Of a stretch of DNA of 5,836 nt, positions 5,538-5,836 are shown piece by piece (the first letter of the stretch is position 1; every line of letters starts with the position of its first letter). The stretch is from contig CAZWUZ010000239.1 of NCBI GenBank assembly GCA_964637655.1, positions 1 to 5,836 of the forward strand, written 5' to 3'. The stretch is from CAZWUZ01 sp964637655 [NCBI: uncultured bacterium] (lineage in GTDB: Bacteria > DAOPZR01). Below the pieces are notes generated by a model. That model made no database searches. It was not told the origin of the DNA and worked only from the letters and a program-made list of their open reading frames with translations. The position numbers and the translations under genes were made by a program.

Positions 5538-5639
5538 CTACTCAGCCCAGGGCCAGCGGCTCCAGTCCCACGAACAGCCCGTCAACAGCATCATTCCCGA
5601 CACCAGCAGCGAATACCACAGATACTTGAGCTTCTGCAT
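5538..5639 (-). CDS. Tiny Trp-rich lipoprotein (33 residues)
   Basis: ATG at 5639 to TAG at 5540-5538. Residues 1-21 are a lipoprotein signal peptide: Lys at 3 and 5, a hydrophobic stretch (YLWYSLLVSGMMLL), then lipobox LTGC with Cys at 22. The mature peptide would be only 12 residues, CSWDWSRWPWAE, four of them Trp. Signal peptidase II would cut before Cys22 and the peptide would be lipid-anchored in the envelope. AAGGAG (5651-5646) lies 6 nt before the start, and a perfect consensus promoter is 34 nt upstream, so expression should be strong. Small lipoproteins such as entericidins and colicin-release lysis proteins have a similar plan, but no sequence likeness to them is claimed. The Trp cluster could also suggest a leader peptide, but no trp gene or attenuator follows. 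I do not recognise the peptide itself. Confidence 0.72.
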   Translation of the reverse strand: MQKLKYLWYSLLVSGMMLLTGCSWDWSRWPWAE

Positions 5640-5673
5640 GGTTCTCTCCTTGCCCGTTGGGCACTATTCGCTA

Positions 5674-5702
5674 ATTATATGATAGAAAAGATGTTTTGTC
5701 AA
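5674..5702 (-). promoter_or_regulatory. Perfect consensus sigma70-type promoter
   Basis: TTGACA at 5702-5697, a 17-bp spacer (5696-5680), and TATAAT at 5679-5674, all identical to the housekeeping consensus. Transcription should begin near 5668-5667, giving a leader of about 28 nt that carries the ribosome site of the lipoprotein gene. The stretch 5671-5710 is only about 25% GC, in sharp contrast to the rest of the window. A 16-bp palindrome touches the upstream edge of the -35 box. Confidence 0.92.
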
Positions 5703-5718
5703 GCAACTTATAAGTTGC
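5703..5718. promoter_or_regulatory. 16-bp perfect palindrome next to the -35 box, candidate operator
   Basis: GCAACTTATAAGTTGC is its own reverse complement and ends directly against TTGACA. Position and two-fold symmetry are what a dimeric regulator site would show: as an activator site it would lie around -37 to -52, and as a repressor site it would hinder polymerase. It also contains the stop codon of the upstream partial gene (TAA, 5710-5708). No regulator gene is visible in the window. Binding is inferred from symmetry alone. Confidence 0.5.
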
Positions 5719-5836
5719 GCGGTATAAAGCAGGTGTCGTTCACCACCGCGAAACGCCCGTTTTCATACCGGGCTATCCGCCACAACTCGTTCTTTCGCAT
5801 GGTTTTGTTCATTATTGTATCGCCGTTTTCCGCCAG
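5708..5836 (-). CDS. 3' end of an unidentified gene, cut by the window edge
   Basis: The frame is open from the window edge for 42 codons and stops with TAA inside the palindrome. The end of the product reads KNELWRIARYENGRFAVVND followed by TCFIPRNL. Lys/Arg/Asn content is higher and GC lower than in the left-hand genes. Internal ATGs at 5812 and 5800 could start a protein of 34 or 30 residues, but neither has a convincing ribosome site, so a longer gene entering from outside is more likely. No family recognised. Confidence 0.45.
   Translation of the reverse strand: MAENGDTIMNKTMRKNELWRIARYENGRFAVVNDTCFIPRNL

Noticed and set aside
5041-5630. Shared 9-mer TCAAGTATC in the lipoprotein gene and in the structured RNA region
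   Set aside because: A single short match without further similarity; chance is sufficient.
1-5836. CRISPR array, insertion sequence, attachment site or phage genes
   Set aside because: No spaced direct repeats, no transposase or integrase motifs, and no duplicated tRNA 3' end that would mark an integration site were found in the window.

Overview
The window reads almost entirely on the minus strand, so transcription runs from high to low coordinates. GC is high (about 70% in the coding core), start codons include GTG, and Shine-Dalgarno sites are strong. A lipoprotein signal, a predicted outer-membrane beta-barrel ending in Phe, a LysM protein and an inner-membrane TPR protein point to a Gram-negative, high-GC bacterium. 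I cannot name the phylum from this sequence alone.

Right part (5836 to about 4896): the 3' end of an unidentified gene enters from the window edge and stops at 5708, inside a perfect 16-bp palindrome. The palindrome abuts a perfect consensus sigma70-type promoter (TTGACA, 17 bp, TATAAT). That promoter drives a very small Trp-rich lipoprotein of 33 residues and then an unrecognised 123-residue protein. The unit ends with a stretch able to fold into a rod-shaped RNA and a strong intrinsic terminator (14-bp perfect stem plus 8 U).

Middle (4857 to 440): a tRNA-Arg (anticodon CCU) lies only 21 nt upstream of a tightly packed gene run: a PHP-family metal-dependent phosphoesterase, an outer-membrane beta-barrel protein, a membrane-anchored TPR protein, a LysM-FecR-Ig-like envelope protein, and the start of a flavin-reductase-like gene. 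Junctions are a 4-nt GTGA overlap, a stop codon inside the next ribosome site, a 70-nt gap and a 1-nt gap, so this is very probably one operon with an envelope theme. I see no clear promoter between the terminator and the tRNA.

Left edge (438 to 1): the flavin-reductase homology stops abruptly near position 151. From there, in another reading frame and at lower GC (about 57%), the sequence resembles an M20-family metallopeptidase. This is either a real deletion/recombination junction or a chimeric assembly. The points most worth a second look are this junction, the tiny lipoprotein with its promoter and palindrome, and the structured RNA ahead of the terminator.
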